DNA of 64,000 bases from DATCJA01 sp963814955. Its GTDB lineage: Bacteria > Acidobacteriota > Vicinamibacteria > Vicinamibacterales > UBA2999. Where the stretch lies: assembly GCA_963814955.1 (NCBI GenBank), contig CAWFEX010000008.1, positions 620,001 through 684,000 of the forward strand, read 5' to 3'. The position numbers and the translations under genes were made by a program. Below, piece by piece: positions 26,729 through 37,129 of the stretch (the first letter of the stretch is position 1; every line of letters starts with the position of its first letter). The notes under the pieces are model-generated. The model had not been told where the DNA came from and ran no database searches. It worked only from the letters and a program-made list of their open reading frames with translations.

Positions 26729-26783
26729 GTAGGGCGGGTCCTTTTGGACCCGCCTCCGCCCGCCGGGTCCGACGGACCCGGCC
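26729..26783 (+). repeat. REP-like palindrome, family 2
   Basis: GTAGGGCGGGTCC-TTTT-GGACCCGCC is followed by CCGGGTCC-GAC-GGACCCGG. It is a close copy of the 18525 element, but its right end is degenerate. It lies in the promoter region between divergent genes (26577-26852). Confidence 0.8.
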
Positions 26784-26852
26784 TGCGTGTGACGCCAGTA
26801 CGGCCTGCGTCATGAAACCAGATCCAGCGGTCAGGCTGATGGAGGAGAGCTC

Positions 26853-27883
26853 ATGCGAGTCACGCGATCGTACGAACAGGCACTTGCTGTCGGGGCAGCG
26901 GGCGCTGCGCTATTGCTGGCGCGCTCGGTGTGGAACAGGCAGCGCTACGACTTCAGCGGCAAGTCGGTCCTCATTACGGGAGGGTCCCGCGGCCTCGGGT
27001 TGATACTTGCGCGACAGCTCGTGCGCAACGGCGCTCGCGTCACCTTGATCGCGCGCGATCCCGACGAGCTTGAGCGTGCTGCCGACAATATTCATTCAGT
27101 GCACCCGCGCGCCAGCGTGCTGACCATTCAGGCTGACGTCCGACAGCGCGTCGATGTGGAACGGGCCGTCGCTCAGTCAGCTGACCGGTACGGCCGTGTG
27201 GACGTCGTTGTCAACAATGCGGGAATCATCCAGGTCGGGCCACTCGATCACATGACGCTGGCCGACTACGAAGATGCGATGGACACCCACTTCTGGGGCC
27301 CCTGGACACGGTGCTGGCCGTGCTTCCGTATATGCGCAGTCAGGGAGAGGGAAGGATTGTGAACATTTCCTCGATTGGCGGCAGAGTGGCGGTGCCGCAC
27401 ATGCTCCCGTATTCGGCGAGCAAATTTGCGCTTGTCGGCCTGAGTGACGGCCTGCGCGCGGAGCTCGCGGGCGACAACATCACCGTCACTACGGTATGCC
27501 CCGGGCTGATGCGAACCGGATCGGCTGTCAACGCACTGTTCAAGGGAAAGCATGCGCTGGAGTACGCCGCGTTCGCCATCGCAGGTTCGCTCCCGGTTTC
27601 GAGCATCAACGCGGAACGCGCAGCGAGACAGATTCTTGCCGCCTGTCAGCGCGGCGATGCGGAGCTGATCATTACTGTGCAGGCGAAGGCTGCCGTGCTC
27701 GCCAGGACGCTCGCGCCGGAGCTGGTTGCTGATGCGATGGCGCTCGTCAGCCGCCTCCTGCCGTCGGCAACCGGACCGGCCGGGAATGCGGCTCGGCCGG
27801 GCAGGGTCAGCGAGTCGGGGTGGGCGCCGTCTGTGCTGACGGCACCGACGTACGCGGCCGCACGTCGGAACAATGAACTTTAG
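26853..27883 (+). CDS. SDR-family oxidoreductase, frameshifted
   Basis: The first frame gives a membrane or leader helix and a Rossmann start (VLITGGSRGLGLILARQL) with NNAG; the second gives the active site (NISSIGGRVAVPHM, then YSASKFALVGLSDGLRAEL) with Tyr-x3-Lys. They join near 27300, where a GGGGCCCC tract appears to have lost a C; adding one gives HFWGPLDTVLAVLPYM. Joined length is about 343 aa. It is an NAD(P)-dependent dehydrogenase of unknown substrate with an N-terminal hydrophobic segment (AVGAAGAALLLARSV) that may anchor it. Its stop overlaps the convergent DUF5916 stop. Confidence 0.88.
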
Positions 27884-30574
27884 CGACCTATCCAGTACGC
27901 GATCTTCACGAGAAAGACGTCGTTCCCCGGCGCGGCGAACAGCCTCCCGGTGTCGCGGCCGAGCACGAACTGGCCCGTGTCGCGCTCGTCTTCCTGCTGG
28001 CGCGTCCAAACGGCATACAAGGTCGAGCCAGATTTGATCTCCCATCGGAAGACAGTGTTCAGCTTGAGGGATTTCAGGTTGAAGTCTGGATTGTCGAAGG
28101 AGAACGTTGGTGCCGCTCCAGCCGCGCCGTCCGGATCGACCGCGAAGGTGTTTGCGGCTGCGTCGAATTCCAGCGAGCGTCCCGCGCGGCCTGTACTCCA
28201 GAAAGTCGAACGTCCGTGGTCGTGCCAGTTCCTTGAAATTGACGTAATCGCCGTTTGCGAGCAGCGGCTGTGCGAACACCTGAACGGATACGGTCGGCGT
28301 CAGGACCACGTTGATCCGCGTCGTCATCGACATCTGCGTCTGATCGAGCGTCCCGAACACGTATCGCTCGCCGTAGGTGGCGAGGGCGGTGGCGTCGCTC
28401 TCCGTGGTGACGTATTGCGCGACCGTTCGTGACCGTTCCCATTCCGGGCCGGTCGAGATCGTCACCATCGGCGAGGGCTTGATGCTGAGGAGAACGCCTG
28501 CCTTGATGCTCGAGCCGCCCTCTTCTCCGACCGAACGCTCGATGCTGGTCCGAAGTGAGAATCGTTGCCGTGCGTCAGTCTCGCCCTCAATGCTCCACGC
28601 CGAACCACCAGGGGCGACGGCCGAAGGTCCACCGCGCGTGAGTCGATCGTCCAGCGCGCGGCGCCACACGTGGCCTCCTCCGTTGAGACTCCAGTAGTTC
28701 AGGAACGTGATCGCTCCGCGCGCGTGCCAGCCGTCGTACTGGCGCTCCCGGTTGTAGTTCCAGGTCCACGCCTTTGCGACCCACATCGATCGCGAACGGC
28801 TGATTCTATTTGGTGTCTCGCCGCGGCCAATGACGACGGCGTGCGCGCCCGCGCGGTCGCCGGTTCCCTGAAATCCAAGATCGTTCGCCTCAAACCCGGG
28901 GCTGACGCCCCACAGCGCCGCATTGACCTGCCACACGCCGCTGTTCCGGTTGAGGTTGACACGCCCTGCCCACCCGGCCAGTGACGTGCGCGTTGGATCG
29001 AGTCTGATGTGAGGCGCGTCCGGACGCTGGTAGTAGCGCTGTTCCGTGCGCTGAACGGTGTCGACAGCCTCGGATGTGCCACTGACGTGGCTGCCGGAAA
29101 TTTTTCCTGTAACGACCCAGTCGCGATCTCTGTCGAGAAACACATACGCGTCGGTGCCGAATACGTACGCCTCGCCCACCAGCGAATCTTTGAGCAACGG
29201 CGTGTCGAGTCGTCTGTTGACCGCAGTGGTCATGAAACCGGCGCCTCCTCGCCGGCCGAGCTCGCGCTGGACGCGCGCGACGGCGTAATTGGTGAACGGC
29301 TCCACGTCGGTGGCTTCCGACACCTCACCCAGTGTGGTGCGGGCCGTTTCACGACCTGTGACCGCTTCCAGCAGCCCGATGTTCCATCCTCCACTCGTCT
29401 TACCCGTGAGCTTGGCCGCCCCGATAATCGTCGTCGCCGCCGGCTGATCGATGAAATCCGTGTCCAGGCTCACCTGCGGCGAACGGCCGATGCGGCGCGA
29501 ATAAAAGATGGATGGGTCGGACACGTTGAATCCCCAGAAGCTGTTCGAGCCTCCCTGGCCGAAGCTGTTGAAAATGTGCGCGCCCTCGAGAAAGAACGCG
29601 CGCTTCTCCGGAAAGAATGTCTCGAAGGCCGTGAGGTTGACGACGGCCGGATCGACTTCGACCTGACCGAAATCCGGATTCACGGTCGCGTCCACGGTCA
29701 GGTTGCTCGAAAGGCCAACTTTCAGGTCCATGCCGAGCGCGCCGAATGCCCGCGCGCCGTCATTGAATGGATCGGCCGCTTCTTCCGGCTCGATGAATTC
29801 GGCACGCGCCGCGGCATAAGGCAACAACTCCATCCGTCGTCGCGGGCTCAGGCCATTCAAACCGGTGAGATTCCCCATCCGTGACGCCAGACCGGCCTCG
29901 TTCTTCGGCACCCGTTCGAGCCAGACGGTTTCGTTCTTTCGCCGGATGAAGCGTTCGACATTGATACCCCAGGTTTGCTGTTCCCCAAGCGGAAATCGCA
30001 GCTGCGACAGTGGTACGCGCATTTCCACCGACCATCCCGTCTCATCCACCGAGACCCGCGACTGCCAGACCGCATCCCAGGATGGATCCTTGAAAGTGTC
30101 GTTGAAGATGATCATGTCTTCCTGAACGTTGGACGCACTGACGCCGAACGCCGCACCGGTCAGACGGTCGTACATCGAATCGAGGTAGATGATGACGCGA
30201 TCGGCATCCTTGTCGCCGTCGCGATTCGACAACCCGTCGCGACTCGACAACCGCCGTCCGATCAGCTCGGGCTCGCGATCGAAGAGACGCGCCGCGACAT
30301 ACAGCGCATCGTTGTCATACAGGATTCGGATTTCCGTCCGTTCACTGGCCGGCTGCCCCTCGTCCGGGTCGCGCTGTGTGAAATCCGATACCGGTTCGGC
30401 ATGTGACCAGGGCTCATCGATCAGCCGTCCGTCGATGACCGGCGGTTCTGCGGCCCGGGTAGCAGTGACCTGTTTTCGTACTGACGACGACTGTCCATAG
30501 GCGGACGCCACGCTGATGAGGAGCGCAACCGTTGCGCACCATCCCACCGGCCGCCGGCCTGTGACAAACGGCAC
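27880..30574 (-). CDS. DUF5916 domain protein (CBM9-like N-terminus), frameshifted
   Basis: The frame from 30574 gives a signal peptide (VALLISVASAYG), a carbohydrate-binding-module-9-like fold (PPVIDGRLIDEPWSHAEP) and the DUF5916 barrel (NPDFGQVEVDPAVVNLTAFE). Near 28192 it loses frame. One base less restores FDFLEYGRAGRSLEFDAA and ends at TAA 27882-27880 (DVFLVKIAYWIGR). Restored length is about 897 aa, usual for the family, which is an outer-membrane barrel of unknown role common in Acidobacteriota and Bacteroidota. The frame as given instead runs on to 27266 across the SDR gene. Confidence 0.88.
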
Positions 30575-30626
30575 TTTCGTGGCCCTGTGTTCGAGTGTCG
30601 AATTCGAAGCGACAGTCTATTCCCTG

Positions 30627-30684
30627 ACGTAGTGTTCGGCTGTAGCCACCTGATGTGCGACGTAGTATCCAGCTTCAGCCGGAC
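30627..30684 (+). repeat. Two degenerate family 1 REP copies
   Basis: GACGTAGTGTTCGGCTGTAG (from about 30626) and GTAGTATCCAGCTTCAGCCG (from 30662) are mutated forms of the CGTAGTGTCCGGCTTCAGCC unit. They are upstream of the glycosyltransferase start, where the stem is no longer perfect. Confidence 0.6.
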
Positions 30685-30730
30685 GAGCTGGCGCGCTCGT
30701 CAGCATATCCGTTGCATAACGACGCCGCGG

Positions 30731-31789
30731 ATGAAAATCGCCCAAATCGCACCCCTGATCGAGCGCGTCCCACCTCTGCTGTATGGCGGTACGGAGCGTG
30801 TCGTTGCATTTCTGACCGACGAACTGGTGAGGCTCGGTCACGACGTGACGTTGTTCGCGAGCGGAGATTCCCAGACGGCAGCTCGGCTGATCTCAGTATG
30901 GCCGCGTGCCCTGCGGCTCGAAGGAGACTGCCGGGATGCGCTGGCCCCGCACGTGCTCATGCTCGAAGAGGTCGCCAAACGCGCCGACGAGTTCGACATT
31001 CTTCATTTCCACATCTCGCAATTCCACTTCCCCCTTGTGCGTCGTCTTTCCGTCGCACACGTCACCACTCTGCACGGACGCCTCGATTTTCCCGAGCTGG
31101 TCCCGCTGTATCGTGAATTCACCGACGTGCCTCTGGTCTCGATTTCAGACGCACAGCGGCAGCCGCTGCCGGTTGCCGGGTGGACACGCACCATCTATCA
31201 CGGGCTGCCGTCGACGCTCCTCCCGTTTCATCCGGGACCCGGGCGATATCTGGCTTTTCTCGGACGCATCGCTCGCGAAAAGCGCGTCGATCGCGCCATC
31301 GAGATCGCCACCGCGTGTGGCCTGCCGCTGCGCATCGCGGCGAAAGTTGATCCCGCCGATCGTGAATACTTTGAACGAGAGATCCGGCACCTGCTCGACA
31401 ATCCGCTCGTCGACTTCATCGGCGAGATTGGTGAACATCAGAAAGGCGAGTTTCTGGGCGGCGCCAGCGCGCTGTTATTTCCCATCGACTGGCCAGAACC
31501 CTTCGGCCTGGTCATGATTGAAGCGCTTGCCTGCGGCGTGCCTGTCGTGGCGTTTCGTGGAGGATCCGTGGACGAGGTCATCGATCACGGTGTCACGGGC
31601 TTCGTCGTCGACACGCTCGAGGAAGCGATTGATGCCACCCGCAAGGTGCATCGGCTGGATCGACGCTGCTGCCGTGCGGTGTTCGAGCAGCGCTTCAGCG
31701 TGAGGCGAATGACGCACGATTACATCAATCTCTACCAAGAGCTCGCCGCGAAAGCAGCGGCAGGAAAAGTTCTCACCGGAGCCATTTGA
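30731..31789 (+). CDS. Glycosyltransferase family 4 protein
   Basis: The 352-aa product (ATG 30731) is a GT-B glycosyltransferase. It has IAQIAPLIERVPPLLYGGTE at its start (the YGGTE loop), LHGRLDFPEL, then AFLGRIAREKRVDRAIEIA and the EX7E-type site WPEPFGLVMIEALACGVPVV. It may make a short glycan or glycosylate a small molecule such as a trehalose or glucosylglycerate precursor. Its TGA overlaps the next ATG as TGATG, so it is coupled to the debranching enzyme. The upstream frame is only a shadow of REP sequence. Confidence 0.9.
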   Translation: MKIAQIAPLIERVPPLLYGGTERVVAFLTDELVRLGHDVTLFASGDSQTAARLISVWPRALRLEGDCRDALAPHVLMLEEVAKRADEFDILHFHISQFHFPLVRRLSVAHVTTLHGRLDFPELVPLYREFTDVPLVSISDAQRQPLPVAGWTRTIYHGLPSTLLPFHPGPGRYLAFLGRIAREKRVDRAIEIATACGLPLRIAAKVDPADREYFEREIRHLLDNPLVDFIGEIGEHQKGEFLGGASALLFPIDWPEPFGLVMIEALACGVPVVAFRGGSVDEVIDHGVTGFVVDTLEEAIDATRKVHRLDRRCCRAVFEQRFSVRRMTHDYINLYQELAAKAAAGKVLTGAI

Positions 31790-33951
31790 TGACCGAAGTC
31801 GTCAAGCTCGAGGAACAATTCTCGATCCTCAGCGAAGGCGAGCGGCCGGAGACACCGGTCCGTGTTCTGAAATCCGGGGACAGCTTCGCGGTGTTCGACG
31901 CCCATGGCGATATCGTGCCTGCGCCGACGAGCGAACACGGCCTGTATCACGCCGGGACTCGATTCCTCTCGCACTTCGAGCTGCTGCTGGGACGCCGCCA
32001 GCCGTTGCTTCTCAGTTCGACCATCAGCGAGGACAACACGGTCTTCACGGCCGACCTGACCAACCCCGATGTGGTCAAGGACGGCCGAAAAATGCTCGCC
32101 CGTGGCGTGCTTCACCTCTTTCGATCGCGAGTGCTGTGCGATGGCAGCTGGATTGAGTGCCTTCGTATCTCGAATCACGGGCTGCATCCAATCGAAGCGC
32201 CGCTCTCCTTCCGGTTCGATGCAGATTTTGCCGACGTCTTCGAAGTGCGCGGGATGCGGCGCACCGCGCGCGGCCACCGCCTGACGGACGTCACTGGCGC
32301 CGATTCACTGCTCCGCTATCGCGGACTGGACGGGGTGGAACGTCGCACGCGGATTCGATCGATTCACACTCCGCACCGCAGCGACGCGACCTCCTTCTCG
32401 TTCCACATCATCGTCGAGCCACGTGGCTCCGTGGACCTTGAAATCGCGATCGCCTGCGAGCTTGACGACGAGGCGCGTCCCGTTCAGCGCTACAGCGAAG
32501 CCGTGACCGAGCGCCGCCAGCAGGTCTCTGCAACGCAGGCCACGGCGTGCAGCATCGTCAGCTCGAATGCGGCTTTCAACCGTTGGATGCAGCGCTCCTC
32601 GGCCGATCTGCAGATGATGGTGACGGCCACGCCCCACGGTCCCTATCCCTATGCGGGGATTCCGTGGTTCAGCACGCCGTTCGGCCGCGACGGGATCATC
32701 ACCGCGCTCGAGCTGTTGTGGGTCGACCCGCAGATCGCGCGTGGTGTCCTGGCATTTCTCGCCGACACGCAGGCGACAACGATGAGCGATGCTCAGGACG
32801 CACAACCCGGCAAGATTCTGCATGAGATGCGCGCCGGCGAGATGGCGGCGCTCGGCGAGATCCCGTTCGGCCGGTATTACGGATCGGCGGACGCGACGCC
32901 GCTGTTCGTGATGCTGGCCCATGCGTACTTCGATCGCACCGGCGACCTGCCCTTCATCGAGCGTCTGTGGCCGCATATTCTGGCCGCGCTCGATTGGATG
33001 GACCGCTATGGCGATGCCGACGGGGACGGCTTCATCGAGTACGCCAGGCGCAAAGAATCGGGGTTGATCCAGCAGGGGTGGAAGGATTCATGGGACTCTA
33101 TCTTTCACGCTGACGGCACGCTCGCCGAACCCCCGATCGCGCTCTGCGAGATCCAGGGTTACGCGTATGCCGCGTGGAATGGCGCCGCGGAATTAGCCGC
33201 CGCGCGCGGCGACCGCGGTCAAGCCGAGCGGTGGCGTGATCGCGCAACCGCGCTGCAGGCACACTTCGAACAGGCCTTCTGGTGCGAGTCGATCGGCACC
33301 TATGCATTGGCGCTCGACGCGCGCAAGCAGCCGTGTGAAGTCTGCACGTCGAATCCCGGGCACTGCCTGTTTACCGGAATCGCCACTCGTACGCATGCGC
33401 GGCAGGTTGCAGACACGCTGATGGCGGCGCCGTCGTTTGGCGGGTGGGGCATTCGAACCGTCGCCTCGGGGTCGGCGCGCTACAACCCGATGTCCTATCA
33501 CAATGGCTCTGTCTGGCCTCACGACAACGCCATTGCCGCCGCCGGCCTGGCACGATATGGACTCACCGCGCAGGCGTCGCACATTTTCGCCGCGATCTTC
33601 GACTTGAGTCAGACGGTCGATCTGCAGCGCCTGCCCGAACTGATCTGCGGTTTTCATCGCCGCTCCGGAGATTCGCCGACCCTCTACCCGGTTGCCTGTG
33701 CCCCACAGGCGTGGGCCGCGGGAGCCGTGCACCTGCTGCTCCAATCGTGCCTCGGCGTGCGCGTCGATGCGAATGCTCGGCGCGTGTCGCTTGCCCATGC
33801 CGTTCTTCCGGAAGAAATCGACTGGGTGCGCATTGTCAATCTGACGATCCCCTCGGCGAGGGTCGATCTGCTGCTCACCCGCCATGCCTACGGCGTCGGC
33901 GTAACGGTGCTTCGCCGCGAGGGTGAATTCGAGATTCTGACGGTGGAGTGA
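31789..33951 (+). CDS. Amylo-alpha-1,6-glucosidase (glycogen debranching family)
   Basis: The 720-aa product has the N-terminal GDE_N_bis domain (VKSGDSFAVFDAHGDI-like start, then LYHAGTRFLSHFELLL). The (alpha/alpha)6 GH133 catalytic domain follows: PYAGIPWFSTPFGRDGIITA, LIQQGWKDSWDSIFHADG and PMSYHNGSVWPHDNAIAA. Catalytic acids lie in the last two. It hydrolyses alpha-1,6 branches in glycogen or related glucans, in the cytoplasm. It is co-translated with the glycosyltransferase, which suggests a joint storage or compatible-solute role. Confidence 0.92.
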   Translation: MTEVVKLEEQFSILSEGERPETPVRVLKSGDSFAVFDAHGDIVPAPTSEHGLYHAGTRFLSHFELLLGRRQPLLLSSTISEDNTVFTADLTNPDVVKDGRKMLARGVLHLFRSRVLCDGSWIECLRISNHGLHPIEAPLSFRFDADFADVFEVRGMRRTARGHRLTDVTGADSLLRYRGLDGVERRTRIRSIHTPHRSDATSFSFHIIVEPRGSVDLEIAIACELDDEARPVQRYSEAVTERRQQVSATQATACSIVSSNAAFNRWMQRSSADLQMMVTATPHGPYPYAGIPWFSTPFGRDGIITALELLWVDPQIARGVLAFLADTQATTMSDAQDAQPGKILHEMRAGEMAALGEIPFGRYYGSADATPLFVMLAHAYFDRTGDLPFIERLWPHILAALDWMDRYGDADGDGFIEYARRKESGLIQQGWKDSWDSIFHADGTLAEPPIALCEIQGYAYAAWNGAAELAAARGDRGQAERWRDRATALQAHFEQAFWCESIGTYALALDARKQPCEVCTSNPGHCLFTGIATRTHARQVADTLMAAPSFGGWGIRTVASGSARYNPMSYHNGSVWPHDNAIAAAGLARYGLTAQASHIFAAIFDLSQTVDLQRLPELICGFHRRSGDSPTLYPVACAPQAWAAGAVHLLLQSCLGVRVDANARRVSLAHAVLPEEIDWVRIVNLTIPSARVDLLLTRHAYGVGVTVLRREGEFEILTVE

Positions 33952-34005
33952 CCGCTCTGAAATTTCGCTCGGGCGAATCGGGCGCCGGTTGTACGATTCG
34001 ACCCG

Positions 34006-34371
34006 ATGCGAATCATCGAAGACATTCGAGCTGCCACGAGCCTGCTTGCCACGACGTTGCCTCTGGTGGAGCGAGCCTATCAGGTGCTCCCTGTCAGCCA
34101 GCGCGTCCGCGAAACCGCGCTGCCGGCGGCAATGCTCGCGACGGTGTTGTGCGTGATTGCGGGCTTTGTCACGTCCCGACATTCGACACAGGGATTACAA
34201 GTCGGCTGGACGTCGCTGGTCCTTTTTCTGACAGCCGTCGTTGCGCTGTTCGGATTCATCGATCTTTACCCTCGCGCAGAGCGAGGTCTGTACATCCTGT
34301 CCTTCGCGCTGTTCGGACTGAGCGCCGCATCCTTTCTTTCGCTGAGGCGCGAAGACACCGCGCGCTGGTGA
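34006..34371 (+). CDS. Small membrane protein with three to four helices
   Basis: The 121-aa product has helices near residues 44-60 (ALPAAMLATVLCVIAGFVTS), 69-88 (WTSLVLFLTAVVALFGFIDL) and 95-112 (LYILSFALFGLSAASFLS). No family is recognised. It lies 54 bp after the debranching enzyme, on the same strand. Confidence 0.5.
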   Translation: MRIIEDIRAATSLLATTLPLVERAYQVLPVSQRVRETALPAAMLATVLCVIAGFVTSRHSTQGLQVGWTSLVLFLTAVVALFGFIDLYPRAERGLYILSFALFGLSAASFLSLRREDTARW

Positions 34372-34388
34372 TCGACGTCGTTGCGCGT

Positions 34389-34748
34389 CTAGTCGCCTCG
34401 CCGCCACTCCGCCTCAATGACATCGTCCGTCGACGCCATCGGCCGGTAAGATCGATGTTCGGCAATCGCGGTACGATGAAACGCCACAGCCGCCGCGGGG
34501 CACAGCCGCAGGAACAGGGCGAGTGACATCAGCAGCAGGCTCAGGTCATCGATCTGTCCAAGCAGTGGGAGGAAGTCCGGAACGGCATCGAGCGGCGAAA
34601 TGACGTACAGCGCCGCAAGCACTGGCAGCGCCTTCGCGGTCACCGGCACGCGCGGCTCCCGCAGAAGGCGGAAGGCGACCCTGGCCTGCAGCAACAGCGC
34701 GCGGAGCAGCCACGGCCGCCGGAACCAGGACAACACGCGAACGACCAT
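34389..34748 (-). CDS. DUF1232 (YkvA-like) membrane protein
   Basis: The 119-aa product has the DUF1232 signature: LPVLAALYVISPLDAVPDFLP then LGQIDDLSLLLMSLALF. It has two membrane-associated helices, one before and one after ISPxDxxPD. Homologues (YkvA) are short inner-membrane proteins without known enzymatic role. The length is normal. Confidence 0.9.
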   Translation of the reverse strand: MVVRVLSWFRRPWLLRALLLQARVAFRLLREPRVPVTAKALPVLAALYVISPLDAVPDFLPLLGQIDDLSLLLMSLALFLRLCPAAAVAFHRTAIAEHRSYRPMASTDDVIEAEWRRGD

Positions 34749-34830
34749 GAAGGAATTGTCGCACCAATGAAGACGCGCGACGCGAGACGCTCCGTATCAG
34801 ATTTGGGGGACGAATCTCGAACCGGACGCG

Positions 34831-35961
34831 GTGCAGCAGCTGAAGAACGCCTGCAAACTGCCGGTTGCCATCTCAGGCGCGCTCATGCCCGACGCGCACG
34901 TCGGCTACGGACTGCCGATCGGCGGCGTCCTCGCCACGCATGAAGCGGTCATCCCCTATGCCGTGGGCGTGGACATCGCGTGTCGGATGAAGATGACCGT
35001 GCTGGATCTACCCGTGAGCGTGCTCGCCGACGAACAGCCGCGTTTGACCAACGCCCTCGAGCGCGAGACGAAGTTCGGCATGGGCGCAGCGTTTCGATCG
35101 CGGCGCCAGCATGACGTCATGGACCGCGAATGGGGCGTCACACCCGTGACGTCCCGCATGAAGGATCGCGCATGGGCACAGCTCGGAACCAGCGGGAGCG
35201 GCAACCACTTCGTGGAGTTCGGAGAGCTCACAGTCCTCGACGAGACCGTTGGCCTTTCACGCGGTACATACCTCGCGCTACTCAGTCACTCGGGGAGTCG
35301 AGGCACCGGTGCGCAAGTGGCGCAGCACTACAGTCGGCTCGCGCGAAACCTGCATCCTGAGCTGCCGCGGGAGCTTGCGCAGCTCGCGTGGCTCGACCTG
35401 TCGACCGAAGCCGGTCAGGAGTACTGGTCGGCAATGGAGCTCATGGGACGGTATGCCGCGGCGAATCACGAGCTGATTCACCGATACATTGCCCGGGCGC
35501 TCGGCGTCGAAGTGATGCTCGACCTCGAGAATCATCACAATTTCGCGTGGCGCGAGCGGCATCGCCTTCCAGACGGGTCTTACGCGGAAGTCATCGTCCA
35601 CCGGAAGGGTGCAACACCCGCCGGCGCCGGCGTGCTGGGCATCATCCCCGGCTCAATGGGCACGCCCGGCTACGTCGTCCGCGGAAAGGGCGTTGCGCGC
35701 TCGTTGAACTCCGCGGCGCACGGTGCCGGCCGCCGCATGAGTCGCACAAAGGCGAAGCAGATGTTCAGGTGGGAAACCGCACAGAAGTTCCTGCGCGAAC
35801 GCGGCGTGACGCTGCTGTCTGCCGGTCTCGACGAAGTCCCGATGGCTTACAAGGACATTGACGAGGTGATGGCAGCGCAGAGCGACCTCGTGGAGCCGAT
35901 CGCGCGGTTCGAACCTCGTCTGGTGAAGATGGCACCGGGCGGCGAACCTCCCGAGGATTGA
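34831..35961 (+). CDS. rtcB: RtcB-family RNA ligase-like protein, N-terminus disrupted
   Basis: The 376-aa product has all RtcB catalytic motifs: metal Cys in VGVDIACRMK, His in SGSGNHFVEFG and in LSHSGSRGTG, NHHNF, and the guanylylated His in SAAHGAGRRMSR. RtcB joins 2',3'-cyclic-phosphate and 5'-OH RNA ends using GTP. The GTG at 34831 starts too late: in-frame upstream codons read APYQIWGTNLEPDAVQQLKN, a usual RtcB sequence. They then hit a TGA at 34768. An ATG at 34766 in the next frame would join it if one base were added near 34785, giving a short form. So the 5' end is truncated or frameshifted. Confidence 0.85.
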   Translation: MQQLKNACKLPVAISGALMPDAHVGYGLPIGGVLATHEAVIPYAVGVDIACRMKMTVLDLPVSVLADEQPRLTNALERETKFGMGAAFRSRRQHDVMDREWGVTPVTSRMKDRAWAQLGTSGSGNHFVEFGELTVLDETVGLSRGTYLALLSHSGSRGTGAQVAQHYSRLARNLHPELPRELAQLAWLDLSTEAGQEYWSAMELMGRYAAANHELIHRYIARALGVEVMLDLENHHNFAWRERHRLPDGSYAEVIVHRKGATPAGAGVLGIIPGSMGTPGYVVRGKGVARSLNSAAHGAGRRMSRTKAKQMFRWETAQKFLRERGVTLLSAGLDEVPMAYKDIDEVMAAQSDLVEPIARFEPRLVKMAPGGEPPED

Positions 35962-35966
35962 AATCG

Positions 35967-37118
35967 CTAATCGAGGAACCGGCGAACCTCATCGATCTTC
36001 GCCGCTGCATCCGCCTCTCCAAGCTCGATCAGGCGGCGCACGTAGTCGCTCTGAAACATGACCAGGCTGAGCATGTCGTTCGACCGCGTCTCGCGCGTGC
36101 CGAACCCGCGGGTCAGGAATCGAAAGGGACGCGGCAGTGCGGGTTCGTGCTGGTTGGCGAGCCGTCCAAGATCGACCGACGGCCGCAGCATGAGGAGATC
36201 GATGTGCCGCAGGCCGTTGCGGTCCGAGTCGGGCAGCCGGGCAACGAGGTCGTTGATGCGCCGCATCTCGAGGGCATCGCCGTCGAGCTGATCGAGAAAA
36301 ATCGCGTTGTAGAGCACGCCCGCGACCTGGGCAGGCGGCGGGTAGCTGCTAATCGCGGGGCGGTCGGCCTCCTCGCGCGTGCGCGCGTAGCGAGTCGACA
36401 CCGCGATGATGCGCCTCGCCCCGAGGTGGACGGCGGGGGAAAGCGGTGCGGTCAGCCGGATGCCGCCATCGCCATACCAGCCGCCTTCGATTTCCACCGC
36501 CGGAAAGAAAAACGGGAGCGATGCGGAGGCCAACACGTGGTCGATCGTCAGCGTGCAACCGTGGCTTTTACGCTGTGGCCGTTCCCAGGTCTCGATGCCG
36601 CAGTCTTCGCGCGTCTGCACCCAGGTGACCGACTGGCCCGTGGTGTAGCTCGACGCAGTGAGCGCCACCGCGCGGAGCCAGCCGGCCTGCAGACTCTGGC
36701 TGATGCCTGGAATCCCGGCGCCGTTCGCGGACAGAAGGCGCCCGAGCAGCTCGCGCAACGGCGCCGTGTCCACCATGCTTCGCGCCGGCGGCAGCGGGTA
36801 CTTGCCGCCTGCCAGCAGGCGCCCGCCCCATCGCAGCGTGCGTGACGCGAGGTCGCGCAGATCGACCCTGAACACGTCTTCGATCGACAGGCCGGTCCAG
36901 ACGTCTGCGAGTTCCTCGACCTTCACCATGAACGGCGCCTGGCGTGCGGCCAGGTACGCGGCATTGATCCCGCCGGCGGACACGCCGGTCAGGATGCTGG
37001 GGACCACGCCGGGGAACTCGCGCGCGAGCAGGCGGAGAAAGCCGACCTGATACGCTGCGCGCGCACCCCCGCCGCTCAGCACGAGCGCGAGATCCGAGTA
37101 CGGATTGGAAAAACTCAT
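35967..37118 (-). CDS. Patatin-like phospholipase
   Basis: The 383-aa product starts LALVLSGGGARAAYQVGFLR (Gly-rich oxyanion loop). It has the nucleophile elbow GVSAG with Ser near residue 47 and the dyad Asp in YGDGG near residue 217. It is a cytosolic or membrane-associated acyl hydrolase. The C-terminus has long helices (DAAAKIDEVRRFLD). The stop is convergent with RtcB, 6 bp apart. Confidence 0.92.
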   Translation of the reverse strand: MSFSNPYSDLALVLSGGGARAAYQVGFLRLLAREFPGVVPSILTGVSAGGINAAYLAARQAPFMVKVEELADVWTGLSIEDVFRVDLRDLASRTLRWGGRLLAGGKYPLPPARSMVDTAPLRELLGRLLSANGAGIPGISQSLQAGWLRAVALTASSYTTGQSVTWVQTREDCGIETWERPQRKSHGCTLTIDHVLASASLPFFFPAVEIEGGWYGDGGIRLTAPLSPAVHLGARRIIAVSTRYARTREEADRPAISSYPPPAQVAGVLYNAIFLDQLDGDALEMRRINDLVARLPDSDRNGLRHIDLLMLRPSVDLGRLANQHEPALPRPFRFLTRGFGTRETRSNDMLSLVMFQSDYVRRLIELGEADAAAKIDEVRRFLD

Positions 37119-37129
37119 TTGGGAGACGT

